Notes: generated from the sequence alone by a model not told the origin. A stretch of DNA of 64,000 bases from WS-11 sp964405235 (GCA_964405235.1 CAYONG010000135.1:1-64000); one strand, 5' to 3'. Numbered from the stretch's first letter, positions 1 to 9,062 are shown. Numbers and translations: made by a program.

Positions 1-1163
1 GTCACGCCGCCGATCAGGAACTCGGCGATGAACGCGAGCGCCCAGAGCATCGGGGTGGTCAGCCGAATCGAGCCACCGTAGAGCGTCGCGATGTAGAGGA
101 AGAGCATCTCGCCGATCGGGATCGAGATGATCACCGTGGTCACCGTGAACACGTTCGCCATGCGCGGGTCGATCCCGGCGATGAACTGGTGGTGCGCCCA
201 CACGAAGAAGCTCAACACGCCGGTGGCGATGACCGTGTAGATGATCGTGCGATAACCGAACAACTTCTTGCGGGAGAAGGTCGTCATCACCTCGGCGACG
301 ATGCCCATCGCCGGGAGCAGCACGACGTAGACCTCGGGGTGGCCGAAGAACCAGAACAGGTGCTGCCACAGGATCGGATCCCCACCGCGCGTCGGGTTGT
401 AGAACGCGGTGCCGAGCAGCTGGTCGAACAGCAGCATGACCGCGCCGGCGATGAGCGGTCCCACCGATGCCATGAACAGGATGCTGGCGACCACGATCAT
501 CCACACGAGCACCGGCACGTCGAACGCCTTCATCCCCGGGGCGCGCGCGTTCATCGCGGTCGTGATGAAGTTGATGCCGCCGAGCAGGAACGCGACGAAT
601 TCGAGCGCCACGGCGAGCACCCACATGGTCGCGCCGATCTTCGTGAGGTTGTATTGCGACCCCGCCGAGAGTGGCGGGTAGGCGGTCCACGCGCCGCCGA
701 AGCCGCCTCCTTGCACGAACAGCGAGGCGACGATGATCACCGTGCTCAGGAAGAAGATCTGGTAGCTGAGCCGGTTGATGCGCGGGAACACCATGTCGTC
801 GCAGCCACACATGAGCGGGATCAGGAAGTTGCCGAAGCCGGCGATCAACACGGGCATCGCGACCCAGAAGATCATGATGCTGCCATGGTTCGTGACCAAC
901 GCGTTGTATTCCGCCGGCGACACCACGCCGAAGCCCGGGACGGGCTGCCCGGGATACGCCATCTGCATGCGGAAGACGTAGGCCATGAACGCCCCGATGA
1001 GCGCCATCGCCATCCCGGTGAACATGTACTGGAAACCGATCACCTTGTGGTCGGTGGACCACAGGTACTTGTGGAAGAAGGACTGCTTGGCGTGGCCGTG
1101 ATGGGCTGCATCCGCCCCAGCGTGCGTATCGTGCGCGTGGTCCGCCATGGGGGTCTCGGTCAC
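1..1163 (-). CDS. ctaD: cytochrome c oxidase subunit I (3' part outside window)
   Basis: Catalytic subunit of an aa3-type haem-copper oxidase: it reduces O2 to water in the inner membrane and pumps protons. About 387 codons are present and the C-terminal part lies beyond base 1. Visible family hallmarks are WSTDHKVIG near the N-terminus, the haem-ligand stretch TNHGSIMIFW, the CuB/cross-link motif GHPEVYVVLLP and the AHHQF pair. The N-terminus is His-rich (HAHDTHAGADAAHHGH). I chose the GTG at 1163, which overlaps the ctaC stop as GTGA; an in-frame ATG at 1148 is the alternative. It is the last visible gene of the oxidase operon. Confidence 0.95.
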   Translation of the reverse strand, partial: MTETPMADHAHDTHAGADAAHHGHAKQSFFHKYLWSTDHKVIGFQYMFTGMAMALIGAFMAYVFRMQMAYPGQPVPGFGVVSPAEYNALVTNHGSIMIFWVAMPVLIAGFGNFLIPLMCGCDDMVFPRINRLSYQIFFLSTVIIVASLFVQGGGFGGAWTAYPPLSAGSQYNLTKIGATMWVLAVALEFVAFLLGGINFITTAMNARAPGMKAFDVPVLVWMIVVASILFMASVGPLIAGAVMLLFDQLLGTAFYNPTRGGDPILWQHLFWFFGHPEVYVVLLPAMGIVAEVMTTFSRKKLFGYRTIIYTVIATGVLSFFVWAHHQFIAGIDPRMANVFTVTTVIISIPIGEMLFLYIATLYGGSIRLTTPMLWALAFIAEFLIGGV

Positions 1164-1852
1164 GGGGCCTCAACCGCGGCGGCGGCCATGGGTGTGTGCT
1201 CCTGCACCCAGGCCTGGTGCTCCGCCGCGTTCTCGATGTGGATCCGGCCGTTCATCACGCCGTGACCGATGCCGCAGATCTCGGCGCACTGGATGTCGAA
1301 CGACCCGGTCCGGGTCGGCTTGAACCATCCGGTGATGGTTCTGCCCGGCACCGCGTCCTGCTTCAGGCGAAAGACCGGCACCGAAAAGCTGTGCAGGACG
1401 TCCCTCGACTCGAGTAGGAAGTGATAGGTCTTCCCCACCTCCACGTGGAGGTCATCCGAGGTCACGATGTCGTCTGGAGTGTCGAGCTTCCCGTCGGTGC
1501 CGGCGTGGACGAAGGTCCACACCCACTGCTGGCCGACCACGCGGACCTGCTCGTCCGCCGCGGGCAGGTTCTGCTTGATCTCGACCCACACCTTGATGGC
1601 GGCGACGATGATGACCACGTCGAACATGATGATGAAGATGTGGGGGATGTTGATCCAGCGCTTGACGTGCTTCTCCTTGCCCGTGAGGTACTGCGCCGGG
1701 ACACCCTCGCGGGCACGGAAGCGGAAGATGAGCCAGAAGAACATGCCCTGGGCCACAAAGAACCAGAACCCCACCAGCACGGTCACGAGCAGGATCAAGC
1801 CGTCGACGTCGCCGGCGTAGCTGGATGCGTTCTTGACCCACCCTTCAATCAT
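1160..1852 (-). CDS. ctaC: cytochrome c oxidase subunit II
   Basis: Carries the binuclear CuA centre that accepts electrons from cytochrome c. The 230-residue protein has two predicted membrane helices (about residues 18-43 and 70-90). A periplasmic cupredoxin domain follows, with the aromatic patch GQQWVWTF and all CuA ligands visible: His154 (VLHSF), Cys189, Glu191, Cys193, His197 and Met200. There is no fused cytochrome c domain, so the separate diheme cytochrome c three genes upstream may be the electron donor (inference). The N-terminus has no cleavable lipoprotein signal. Confidence 0.95.
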   Translation of the reverse strand: MIEGWVKNASSYAGDVDGLILLVTVLVGFWFFVAQGMFFWLIFRFRAREGVPAQYLTGKEKHVKRWINIPHIFIIMFDVVIIVAAIKVWVEIKQNLPAADEQVRVVGQQWVWTFVHAGTDGKLDTPDDIVTSDDLHVEVGKTYHFLLESRDVLHSFSVPVFRLKQDAVPGRTITGWFKPTRTGSFDIQCAEICGIGHGVMNGRIHIENAAEHQAWVQEHTPMAAAAVEAP

Positions 1853-1853
1853 T

Positions 1854-1994
1854 TCACCGCCCCACGTCAGCGCTGAGGACGAAGATGGCGACCGCGGCCA
1901 CGAAGAGGGCGGCGCTGATCACGGTGAAGAGGAACGTCTTGCGGGCGATCCCGTTGCCCCACTGATCGTCGCGCGATTCGTCGCCGCCTGCCAT
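1854..1994 (-). CDS. 46-residue single-span membrane peptide of the oxidase operon
   Basis: A small ORF fitting exactly between the cytochrome c gene (ends 2013) and ctaC (starts 1852). It encodes a hydrophilic acidic N-terminus (MAGGDESRDDQWGNG), one strongly hydrophobic helix (about residues 21-41, FLFTVISAALFVAAVAIFVL) and a short tail. Cytochrome oxidase operons often contain such small accessory subunits, and its position between the donor and subunit II genes suggests an assembly or stabilising role. No named family is recognised. The start is the only ATG in the gap. Confidence 0.7.
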   Translation of the reverse strand: MAGGDESRDDQWGNGIARKTFLFTVISAALFVAAVAIFVLSADVGR

Positions 1995-2012
1995 CTCAGC
2001 CGCCCCCCTCCG

Positions 2013-2660
2013 TCACTTGCGCAGCGTCCGGATATAGGCGATCACGTCCAGCATCGCTTTGTGATCTTCGAGCGTCGCCGACATCGCGGCCATCTGCGCG
2101 CCCTGCACATCGCGCGGGTCGGCGCCACGTATGCCGGACTTGAACTTCTCAAGCTGCCGCACCATGTACCAGTCGGCCTGATTCACCAGCGTGGGCGCGC
2201 CCATCGCCTCGAGCCCCATGGCGTCCGGCCCGTGGCAGACGGTGCATACCGTGGTGTAGCGGGCGGCGCCGGCCGCCGCATCGCCGCCGGCGAGCGTCTG
2301 CGGCGCGGGACGTGCCGGCAGGCTGGCGACGTACTGCGCCACCGAGGAGACATCCCCCTCGAGGTTGAGCGAGCGCGCCATCGGCCGCATGCGGTGCCCT
2401 TCCGAGTCCGACGGATGCGCGCCACGTATGCCGGACCGGAACTTGGTGAGCTGCGCCTCCAGGTACCAGAGCGGCAGACCGGCGATCGACGGGGCCCCGA
2501 GCGACGTGTTTCCGGCACCATTGTCCCCGTGGCAGGGCGCGCAGGTGTCGTAGAGATCCGCCCCCCTGGCGATGCCCGCCCGCGCGCGCCCGCCGCAACC
2601 CCAGAGCGTCAGTGCCAGCAACGGCGCCGCGAGCAGGGCGAGTGCAACACCACGCAACAA
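2013..2660 (-). CDS. diheme c-type cytochrome lipoprotein (c4/c553-like)
   Basis: Electron-transfer protein with two haem c domains. The start is placed at TTG (2660) because GGAGG lies 5-6 bases upstream; a GTG at 2684 is possible. From the TTG, a hydrophobic signal leads to a lipobox-like LTLWGC with Cys at residue 22, suggesting outer-face membrane anchoring. The two haem sites are CAPCH (40-44) and CTVCH (139-143). Each is followed by a near-identical WY..RQLEKFKSGIRGA-type segment and a Met ligand region (MRPMARS, MAAMSAT), so the protein is an internal duplication. It probably feeds CuA of the neighbouring oxidase. Confidence 0.88.
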   Translation of the reverse strand: MLRGVALALLAAPLLALTLWGCGGRARAGIARGADLYDTCAPCHGDNGAGNTSLGAPSIAGLPLWYLEAQLTKFRSGIRGAHPSDSEGHRMRPMARSLNLEGDVSSVAQYVASLPARPAPQTLAGGDAAAGAARYTTVCTVCHGPDAMGLEAMGAPTLVNQADWYMVRQLEKFKSGIRGADPRDVQGAQMAAMSATLEDHKAMLDVIAYIRTLRK

Positions 2661-2899
2661 ATAGGCCTCCAGAGGCGAATCCACCGGCGCCGGGACCCGG
2701 CGAACCGGGAGCCGTTTGCGGTGGCGAGGTCTGACGAGACGCAGCGACGCGCCGGGAACACACTGCCAGAGGAAACATGGTGTATACACGAATCGAGGAC
2801 ACCGAGGCAAGCGCGGCCGGGGGTTCATACGCCCGCCCAGCGCGAGGCCGCGGGGATCCCGGGCGCCGTCACGCGGCGCGCCCACCGGCCGGACCGCGA
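2661..2899. other. non-coding gap inside the oxidase operon
   Basis: About 240 bp between the DUF3047 gene and the cytochrome c gene. I see no convincing coding sequence. Reading frames crossing it belong to upstream extensions of the cytochrome ORF with arginine/proline-rich, shadow-like composition. No clear promoter pair was found. Confidence 0.5.
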
Positions 2900-3544
2900 T
2901 CACGGCCGGAGGCGTAACGCCCGGGCCTCCTCCCCCGACAGGACCTCGATCGCTCCGAACTCGGCCGACGCGTGGCCGCCGGTGTCGTCCGCATCGCAGA
3001 TCACTCCGATCGCCGCGATCCGCTCGGGCACGGCGCCGAAAGCGCGCAGCAGATCCGCCTCGAGGTCGCGCGTCTCCTCGCGCCAAATGGAATCAGCGGG
3101 CGAGTCCCGCAGCACGACACTCGGCACCCGACCGCTGTAGGGACTGTGACTCCACTCCCCGGCCGGGCGCGACGGCGTCCACTGATAGAGCAGCGCGCGC
3201 GTGCGGCCCGGAATGCGGCTACGCCGCACAATGACCAGCACACCGGCGGCGCGGTCGTCGCGGGAGCGCACCTCGGGGTCGGCGCCCGCCGGGTGTTGCA
3301 GCACCCGCCAGCGCCACTTCAGGATTACCCCGCGCGGGTCGATCGAAAGCGGCGTGAGCAGCGCCGAGTTGCGATCGCGCGCCTCGGCGCGCAGCGTGGC
3401 CTGGTCGCCTTCGCCGACCCGCAGGTAGTCGGTGCGGCCCCGGTAGCGCTGCTCATGCCATTCACGTGCGCCTGGAACCCGGGGGCCCGCGGGGCCCCAT
3501 CCCAGCAGCAGCGAGGCGGCCACCACGATGGGGATGAGTCTCAT
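2900..3544 (-). CDS. DUF3047 family secreted protein
   Basis: A 214-residue protein with an N-terminal signal peptide (MRLIPIVVAASLLLGWG). Its conserved core matches the DUF3047 pattern: LKWRWRV, then a DDRAAGVLVIVRR strand and a C-terminal GVICDADDTGG stretch. The molecular role of DUF3047 is unknown. The ATG at 3544 overlaps the stop of the upstream glycosyltransferase (ATGA), so the two are translationally coupled. It sits within the cytochrome oxidase operon, suggesting co-expression with respiration or envelope functions. Confidence 0.8.
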   Translation of the reverse strand: MRLIPIVVAASLLLGWGPAGPRVPGAREWHEQRYRGRTDYLRVGEGDQATLRAEARDRNSALLTPLSIDPRGVILKWRWRVLQHPAGADPEVRSRDDRAAGVLVIVRRSRIPGRTRALLYQWTPSRPAGEWSHSPYSGRVPSVVLRDSPADSIWREETRDLEADLLRAFGAVPERIAAIGVICDADDTGGHASAEFGAIEVLSGEEARALRLRP

Positions 3545-4227
3545 GGTCGGTAGAACCGGGCCAGCGCCGCCGCCGGGACACCCGATCCGTGCAGCGTCAC
3601 GATCGCGGCGTTGATCGCGAGCTGGCGCCAGGGCCCGGTCGCGAGGAAACGCCGGGCCGAGGTGCGCGCGCACTCCCGGAGTCGGACCAGTCGCCCGCGG
3701 CCGGCCAGCCGTCGCGCCAGCCCCAGGTCCTCGAGGAGCGGCATTTCGGGGTAGCCGCCGACTGCCGCAAAGTCCGCGCGCCGGCAGAAGAACCCCTGGT
3801 CACCGAAGAACGCCGTCCGCCACGAGAGGGCGCTCAGCCGCTCGAGCAGCCGCAGCGCCGGGTGGGCGGCATCGAAGGCAAGTCGGAAGCCCCCTCCGGC
3901 CACATCCGGGCGTTCGAGCGCCCGGCGCACCGCTTGCGCGGCGTCCGGCGGTAGCCGCGTGTCGGCGTGCAGGAACAGCAGCAGCGTCCCGCGGGCCGCC
4001 GCCGCACCGCGGTTAAGCTGCGCGCCGCGCCCTGCGACCGGGCACTCCACCCAGCGCAGGCGCGGGCAGCGCCCGGCCCACCGCCGGACCGCGGCGCGCT
4101 CGCCCCACGCCGCCACCACCACCTCGTCGACGCCGGGGATCATCGCCAGAGCCGCCAGGCTGCCGAGGAGCGTCTCGCCCTCCTGCCGCGACGGGATGAT
4201 CACGCTGAGTACGTCACCAGCTCCCAT
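3541..4227 (-). CDS. family 2 glycosyltransferase (TIGR04283-like)
   Basis: GT-A fold glycosyltransferase of about 228 residues. The N-terminal strand LSVIIPSRQEGETL, the metal-binding LFLHADTRLP (DxD-like) and the acceptor-side GDQGFFCRR and PLLEDLGLARR motifs are typical of the small group annotated as transferase 2, rSAM/selenodomain-associated. The sugar donor and acceptor cannot be read from sequence. The start at 4227 overlaps the preceding DUF547 gene by 14 bp. The family name links it to selenium-related radical-SAM clusters, but no such rSAM gene is in this window. Confidence 0.8.
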   Translation of the reverse strand: MGAGDVLSVIIPSRQEGETLLGSLAALAMIPGVDEVVVAAWGERAAVRRWAGRCPRLRWVECPVAGRGAQLNRGAAAARGTLLLFLHADTRLPPDAAQAVRRALERPDVAGGGFRLAFDAAHPALRLLERLSALSWRTAFFGDQGFFCRRADFAAVGGYPEMPLLEDLGLARRLAGRGRLVRLRECARTSARRFLATGPWRQLAINAAIVTLHGSGVPAAALARFYRP

Positions 4228-5008
4228 TGAGCAACCAATCGTATTTGAGGTACTCGACGGGCCGGTCGGGCCGGAACGCTCCGCCGGCCGGCTGATGCCG
4301 CAGGACGAATGCCTCGACGCTGCCATCTGATTTTCGGAAGTCCTCCGCATACCACTTGAAGATCGCCGAGAGCCTCATGCCCCGCTCGGGATCGATTTGG
4401 TTGCGGGTTGAATCGGCGAGAAAGCGGCGGGTCGCCGAGTCGAGGTCGGCCTCGAGCGTTGCCGCGCTGAGCGCGCGCTCGGGGAGCACCGGACAGGAGA
4501 CCGAGGCGCAGTTGAGCACGAAATGCAGGCGCGGCTCGGCGTAGCGCGCGCGCAGGATGCGATGCTCGATGTCGTCGAGTGAGCGCCGCGCCCCGGCGGT
4601 GAGCCGCTTTTCGCGGAAGAAGCCGAGGGTCGGGATGCCGATCACCTTGCGCACGTCGAGCACGCTCTTCACGCCCGGTCTGCGGATGATGCCGTCCAGC
4701 ACGCGGGCGTTGTAGGCGTTGACCCAGAAGGCGATCTGCTCTTCGCGCGGCCATTCCGACTCGCGGGCATCCGCGCGGGCATCCGGGCGGGCGGCCGCGA
4801 CCGCCGCCAGATATCGGTCGAGACCCGCGTGATCGCGCAGGAGCGCCCCATAGTCCACGCGGCCGTCGTGCAGCACCCGCGCCAGCACCGTGTCGAACGC
4901 CGCGTGCGAGAACGGCTCGGCGTGCGCCGGCCGCGCGACGCCGCTGAGCAGCACCCCCACGCATGTTGCCGCACACCTGGCCGCGTGGGTGGCCATCATG
5001 CGCGGCAT
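4214..5008 (-). CDS. DUF547 domain secreted protein
   Basis: A 264-residue protein with a signal peptide (THAARCAATCVGVLLSG...AHA) and a DUF547 domain. Recognisable features are QIAFWVNAYNARVL, the invariant HFVLNCASVSCP, and the C-terminal YAEDF and YLKYDW motifs. DUF547 is structurally linked to papain-like/transglutaminase-type folds, but its function is not established. It lies between heme O synthase and the glycosyltransferase on the same strand. The longer upstream frame is rejected because its first 80 residues are low-complexity Arg/Gly/Ala shadow sequence. Confidence 0.82.
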   Translation of the reverse strand: MPRMMATHAARCAATCVGVLLSGVARPAHAEPFSHAAFDTVLARVLHDGRVDYGALLRDHAGLDRYLAAVAAARPDARADARESEWPREEQIAFWVNAYNARVLDGIIRRPGVKSVLDVRKVIGIPTLGFFREKRLTAGARRSLDDIEHRILRARYAEPRLHFVLNCASVSCPVLPERALSAATLEADLDSATRRFLADSTRNQIDPERGMRLSAIFKWYAEDFRKSDGSVEAFVLRHQPAGGAFRPDRPVEYLKYDWLLNGSW

Positions 5009-5046
5009 ACGGGCCCAACCCGCCACGCGGTCGTTTCCCGGTCGGG

Positions 5047-5958
5047 CTAGGCGCCCGTATGGCCCAGCGTCCGCACCGCCGCGTCGGCCGCCATGAAGAT
5101 GAATAGCAGGAACAGATAGAGGATCGAGTAGCGGAAGAGCAGGACGGCGTGCGGGGTCGAGGCCGAACGCCAGAGCCGCGCGGCGTAGTAGATGAAGAGC
5201 CCGCCCAGGGCGGCCGCGGGCAGCCAGTAGAGCGGTCCCGACCCGCACAGCGGCGCCACCGCGAGCGTCACCGGCACCATCACCAGCGAGTAGAGGAGGA
5301 TCTGGCGCCGGGTCTCGGCCTCGCCGTGGGTCACCGGGAGCATGGGGATGTTCGCGCGCAGGTAGTCTTCACGACGGTAGAGCGAGAGGGCCCAGAAGTG
5401 CGGCGGCGTCCACAGGAAGACGATGGCCGCGAGCAGGATCGCCGGCAGCTCGACCCGCCCGCTCACCGCCGCCCAGGCAATCAGGGGCGCCGAGGCCCCG
5501 GCCGCGCCGCCGATGACGATGTTCTGCGGCGTCCGCCGCTTGAGCCACATCGAGTAGATCACCGCGTAGTAGGCGATGGACGCCATCGCGATGCCGGCCG
5601 CGAGCATGTTGGCGCAAAGCATCAGGGTCACCCACGCGAGCGCGGCGAGCGCGAAGCCGACCACCAGGGCGTGGTGCGGCGGCAGAACGCCGGAGGGGAG
5701 CGGGCGCGTGGCGGTGCGATGCATCAATGCGTCGATGTCCCGGTCCACGTAATGATTGAAGCTCGCCGCCGAGCCCGCGGCGAACACGGTCCCGGCCAGC
5801 GTGCCCCAGAACAGGACCGGGTCCGCTAAGCCTCCGGCCGCGAGCAGCAGGGCCGGCACGGCCGTCACCATCACCAGCATGGAGATGCGCGGCTTGGTCA
5901 GTTCGAGATAGGCCAGCGCGCGACGTCGCGCGCCCACCGATGCCAGCGCCACGCTCAT
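5047..5958 (-). CDS. ctaB: protoheme IX farnesyltransferase (heme O synthase)
   Basis: Polytopic UbiA-family prenyltransferase that attaches a farnesyl tail to heme B, giving heme O for the aa3 oxidase. The 303 residues show the first Asp-rich motif NHYVDRDIDALMHRTATRPL, the second region RREDYLRANIPMLPV, and about eight to nine membrane spans. The start ATG at 5958 overlaps the ctaA stop as ATGA. A long upstream extension of the frame is the shadow of ctaA. ctaA, ctaB and the oxidase subunits are all on this strand. Confidence 0.95.
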   Translation of the reverse strand: MSVALASVGARRRALAYLELTKPRISMLVMVTAVPALLLAAGGLADPVLFWGTLAGTVFAAGSAASFNHYVDRDIDALMHRTATRPLPSGVLPPHHALVVGFALAALAWVTLMLCANMLAAGIAMASIAYYAVIYSMWLKRRTPQNIVIGGAAGASAPLIAWAAVSGRVELPAILLAAIVFLWTPPHFWALSLYRREDYLRANIPMLPVTHGEAETRRQILLYSLVMVPVTLAVAPLCGSGPLYWLPAAALGGLFIYYAARLWRSASTPHAVLLFRYSILYLFLLFIFMAADAAVRTLGHTGA

Positions 5959-6929
5959 GACGAAGCCGCCTCGCGGGAGCGCCACGCCACGCCCGAGGCG
6001 GGGACAGGGGCCGGGCCCGGGACCGCCGCGGTACGCGGCAGTAGGGCGATGCGCATCGTGGCGCTCAGCAGCACGCCCAGCAACGCGGTCGCGATCGCCA
6101 GATGCGCGGCCGAGAGCCACACCGGCGTCCGCAAGTAGACGTTGGACACGCCGAGCACCACCTGCAGCACGACCAACCCCAGCGCCAGCGGGCCGGCCGC
6201 GCGCACCCGCGGATCTGGCGCCGAGCGCGCGAACGCCGCCGCGGCCAACACGAGGGCGGTGAGGAGATAGGCGCCATAGCGGTGCGCCATCTGCAGACCG
6301 ACCAACCCCTGCAGCGGTGGGAACCACTCGCCGAAGCAGGCCGGCCAGTCGGGGCAGGCGAGCCCGGCGTGGTGGGTGCTCACCATGCCGCCGAGCAACG
6401 ACTGGAGGTAGGTGAGCGTCGTCGCGCCCGCGAAGGCAGGCATCAGGCCCGCCGGCCGCGCCGTGGACGGGACGGCGCCCGCCTCGGCGGCCTGCCCCGC
6501 GACACGGGTGTAGCCGAGCAGCGTGGCGAAGATCAGCAGCGCGACCGCGAGGTGCCCGCTCACCACCGAGGGATCGAGCAGCTTCCAGACCGTTAGCGCC
6601 CCGAGCAGAACCTGCACGGCGAGCAGGCTCAGGGCGAGAACGACCAGGCCACCGAGCCGCTTGCGCAGCACGGAGCGCATGAACGTCAGGACCGAGAGCG
6701 CGACCATCGACAGGCTCACCAGCAGCGCCACCAGGCGGTGGGTCCACTCGATCATGACGTTGAACTGGAACGCGGGGATGAGCCGCCCCTGGCACAGCGG
6801 CCAGTCTGGACAGGCGAGACCCGAGCCGGTCGTGCGCACCACCGAGCCGATGACGATCAGGACGAAGGTGAGGAGCGTGGACGCAAACCCGAGGCGGGCG
6901 GCAAGGCGGAATGTGGGGTTCGCGGACAA
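5955..6929 (-). CDS. ctaA: heme A synthase
   Basis: COX15/CtaA-type membrane enzyme that oxidises the heme O methyl group to the formyl group of heme A. About 324 residues with eight helices arranged as two homologous halves. The conserved RTTGSGLACPDWPLCQG and its second-half counterpart HHAGLACPDWPACFG are clear. The His ligands WTHR, SGHL, MAHR and SAAHL are present. The start is set at TTG 6929, which has AGGAGA seven bases upstream; a GTG at 6953 lacks a comparable ribosome site. First gene of the oxidase operon. Confidence 0.93.
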   Translation of the reverse strand: MSANPTFRLAARLGFASTLLTFVLIVIGSVVRTTGSGLACPDWPLCQGRLIPAFQFNVMIEWTHRLVALLVSLSMVALSVLTFMRSVLRKRLGGLVVLALSLLAVQVLLGALTVWKLLDPSVVSGHLAVALLIFATLLGYTRVAGQAAEAGAVPSTARPAGLMPAFAGATTLTYLQSLLGGMVSTHHAGLACPDWPACFGEWFPPLQGLVGLQMAHRYGAYLLTALVLAAAAFARSAPDPRVRAAGPLALGLVVLQVVLGVSNVYLRTPVWLSAAHLAIATALLGVLLSATMRIALLPRTAAVPGPAPVPASGVAWRSREAASS

Positions 6930-7026
6930 GGTGCTCTCCTGCGCGAGATCCACCCCGGCGAGCGGACTTGAGTGCCGGGAATGGCGGTCGGTACGGATTC
7001 GAACATGTCCCGTCGAACGGCTAGCG

Positions 7027-7054
7027 ACCCTAGCACAGTGGCACGTCGTTTCAA
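7027..7054 (-). promoter_or_regulatory. candidate sigma70-type promoter for the oxidase operon
   Basis: On the minus strand, TTGAAA (7054-7049) and TAGGGT (7032-7027) are separated by 16 bp. The -10 lies about 98 bp before the ctaA start, in the only sizeable gap upstream of the operon. Prediction by eye only. Confidence 0.4.
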
Positions 7055-7130
7055 GGGCAGGGTACCGGCCGCCGTGCCGGCCGGGAATCGACCGCAGCAA
7101 CGCCGGGGCGCTGGTCGTACGGTTGCGGGG

Positions 7131-8957
7131 CTAGCGGGGAACTGGATGCAGGTCGAGGACCAGACTCGGGGAGGTGCGGTCGTCGCCGATCAGGAACCTC
7201 GCATCCGCGGCGCCCACGGTGATCAGCGAGCCGGGCAGTCCGTCGTTGACGCCAGGATCCACGACCCCCGCGATGCGTCGGTAGGTCCGCCCGAGATCCA
7301 CCGTGAGTGCGCTCGACGCGGGATTGACCAGCACCACGCCGTTCTGGAAGTCCCGCCGCCAGAGATGGGTGACGTCCTTCTGGAAGTGGACATCATCGAG
7401 CCAGACATCCCCGGCGGCGCCGGCGAGGAAGAAGGAGAGCGAGGCGCTCCCGGCGCCCCACGGGATCAACTCCACCTGGTAGCGGCGCCACTCGGCCGTG
7501 AGATCCACGGTCCGCCGGGCGACCTCGCCGACACCCCCCACGCCGACGATGACGGGAAGCGTGCGCGGCGCAGACGATCGCGCCCAGAAGGTGGCGGAGA
7601 GCGCGCGCCCGTCGCCGATGCTGAGCGTGCCGACCGTATTCAGGTTTACGCGCCAGTCGAAATCGCCCGCGACCGGGAGGTGGACATGCGCCGACGCGAT
7701 TCCCGACGCGGCCGTGCCCGCATCGCGCGTCAGCGTCGCCGGTATCCCGGCGACAAAGGTCCAGCCACTCGTCACGTCGGTCTCGAAATCCGGGTTGGTC
7801 GAAGCATCGGGCGCGCTGCCGATCCAGATCATCTGGAACGGGGGACCCAGCGGCTGGCCGAGCCAGCCGGTGTCGGCCAGACGTTCGCTCGCGCGGCCGG
7901 TCGCGAGGTCCACGGCGTATTCGTCGTACCACCAGCCGGAGTAGTTGAACTCGCTGACGTTGCGGCTCGAGTAGCCGAACGCGCCATAGCCTTCGCCGAG
8001 CGAGGCGCTGCCGAGGCCGAAGCGCACCCTGCGGGCGTTCTGCACGGTGTACGGATCCCAGGGCGGATTCGCGGCGGAGAACAGGTAGTTGTGGCGCGGG
8101 GCGCGAAACTTCACCTCGTCGGTGAAGTAGCCGCCCGGGGCGCGGAACATGTTCTCGGACCAGGTGCCGCCGTTCTGAAACGGGAAGTTCTCCCGCATCC
8201 AGCCGTTGAACGAGACGTACTTGGTGCCCTGCGCGCAGTTGCCGACTAGCAGGAACGAGGGGCCGGCGAGGCTGCGCAGACGATTGGCGAGCACCTCGCC
8301 CCCCGCCTGGTAGGCGGCATCGAAGGCTGCCAGCGTCGCATAGCCGGCCCGCTGGTAGTCGATGCTCTCGGCGGCAGTCTGCGTCCAGCCGATGCGATCG
8401 CAGAAGACATCCAGCATCATGCCGTCCCAGATTCCGGTGCGAACGATTGCGTCGTGGAACAGGTCTGCGATCCCCTCGGCCAGCGCGTAACGGCCGAAGG
8501 CGTCGCGTTTGGCGAGGTTCACGTTGTAGTCGCGATAGTGGCTTCCGGTCCGGGCGTAGAGAAACCCATCCATGTCACGCACCAGCCGACGGAATCGCGT
8601 GGGGTAGTGGACGGTCGAGTCCGCCTCGGCCGCCGGCCAGATGGCCCCTGCATTGATGTAGGCGAGCAGGGAGATGTCGGGGTTCCGCGCCCGCAGCGCC
8701 GCCGCGACGTCGGGTCGGTACTCGGAGATGGGGCTCGCATCGAGGATCACCTGGTCGAAGCGCGCCACCGAGTCGCAGGTCGCCTCATCGAGCGCGCCGT
8801 TGCGATTGCCCCCTTTGATGAAGGGATAGCCGATCCCCATGATCCCGCCGTAGAGACCGAGCCGCGGGTAGCCGGCGGCGACCGCCGAGGACGCAGGACC
8901 AAGCGACAGCAGGGCGATCAGCGCCAGAGACCTGAGGATTGTCGGGCGGGCGCTCAT
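7131..8957 (-). CDS. secreted putative glycoside hydrolase with C-terminal carbohydrate-binding-like domain
   Basis: A 608-residue exported protein with a signal peptide ending near AVAA. Residues about 35-390 form a predicted TIM barrel like the putative glycosyl hydrolase families GHL10/GHL15: QVILDASPISEYRPD, DISLLAYINAGA, WDGMMLDVFCDRIGW, FLLVGNCAQ. A jelly-roll segment follows (about 395-520, NPDFETDVTSGW ... VWLDDVHFQK) of CBM4/9-like type, then a short C-terminal beta domain. Substrate unknown. The start is at the ATG preceded by AGAGGAGG; the upstream in-frame ATG lacks this site. Confidence 0.75.
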   Translation of the reverse strand: MSARPTILRSLALIALLSLGPASSAVAAGYPRLGLYGGIMGIGYPFIKGGNRNGALDEATCDSVARFDQVILDASPISEYRPDVAAALRARNPDISLLAYINAGAIWPAAEADSTVHYPTRFRRLVRDMDGFLYARTGSHYRDYNVNLAKRDAFGRYALAEGIADLFHDAIVRTGIWDGMMLDVFCDRIGWTQTAAESIDYQRAGYATLAAFDAAYQAGGEVLANRLRSLAGPSFLLVGNCAQGTKYVSFNGWMRENFPFQNGGTWSENMFRAPGGYFTDEVKFRAPRHNYLFSAANPPWDPYTVQNARRVRFGLGSASLGEGYGAFGYSSRNVSEFNYSGWWYDEYAVDLATGRASERLADTGWLGQPLGPPFQMIWIGSAPDASTNPDFETDVTSGWTFVAGIPATLTRDAGTAASGIASAHVHLPVAGDFDWRVNLNTVGTLSIGDGRALSATFWARSSAPRTLPVIVGVGGVGEVARRTVDLTAEWRRYQVELIPWGAGSASLSFFLAGAAGDVWLDDVHFQKDVTHLWRRDFQNGVVLVNPASSALTVDLGRTYRRIAGVVDPGVNDGLPGSLITVGAADARFLIGDDRTSPSLVLDLHPVPR

Positions 8958-9062
8958 CGAATGCCTCCTCTGCCTCACACCCTATCCATCGGCGCTTCCA
9001 CCCCCACGCTTGACGCGCGAGTGGAGTGGGCCCGGCGCGGGTGCTACGTTGATGTCCTCGCC

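Noticed and set aside
189..1265. 358-residue His/Arg-rich plus-strand ORF
   Set aside because: Exact antisense shadow of ctaD; the minus frame has all haem-copper oxidase motifs.
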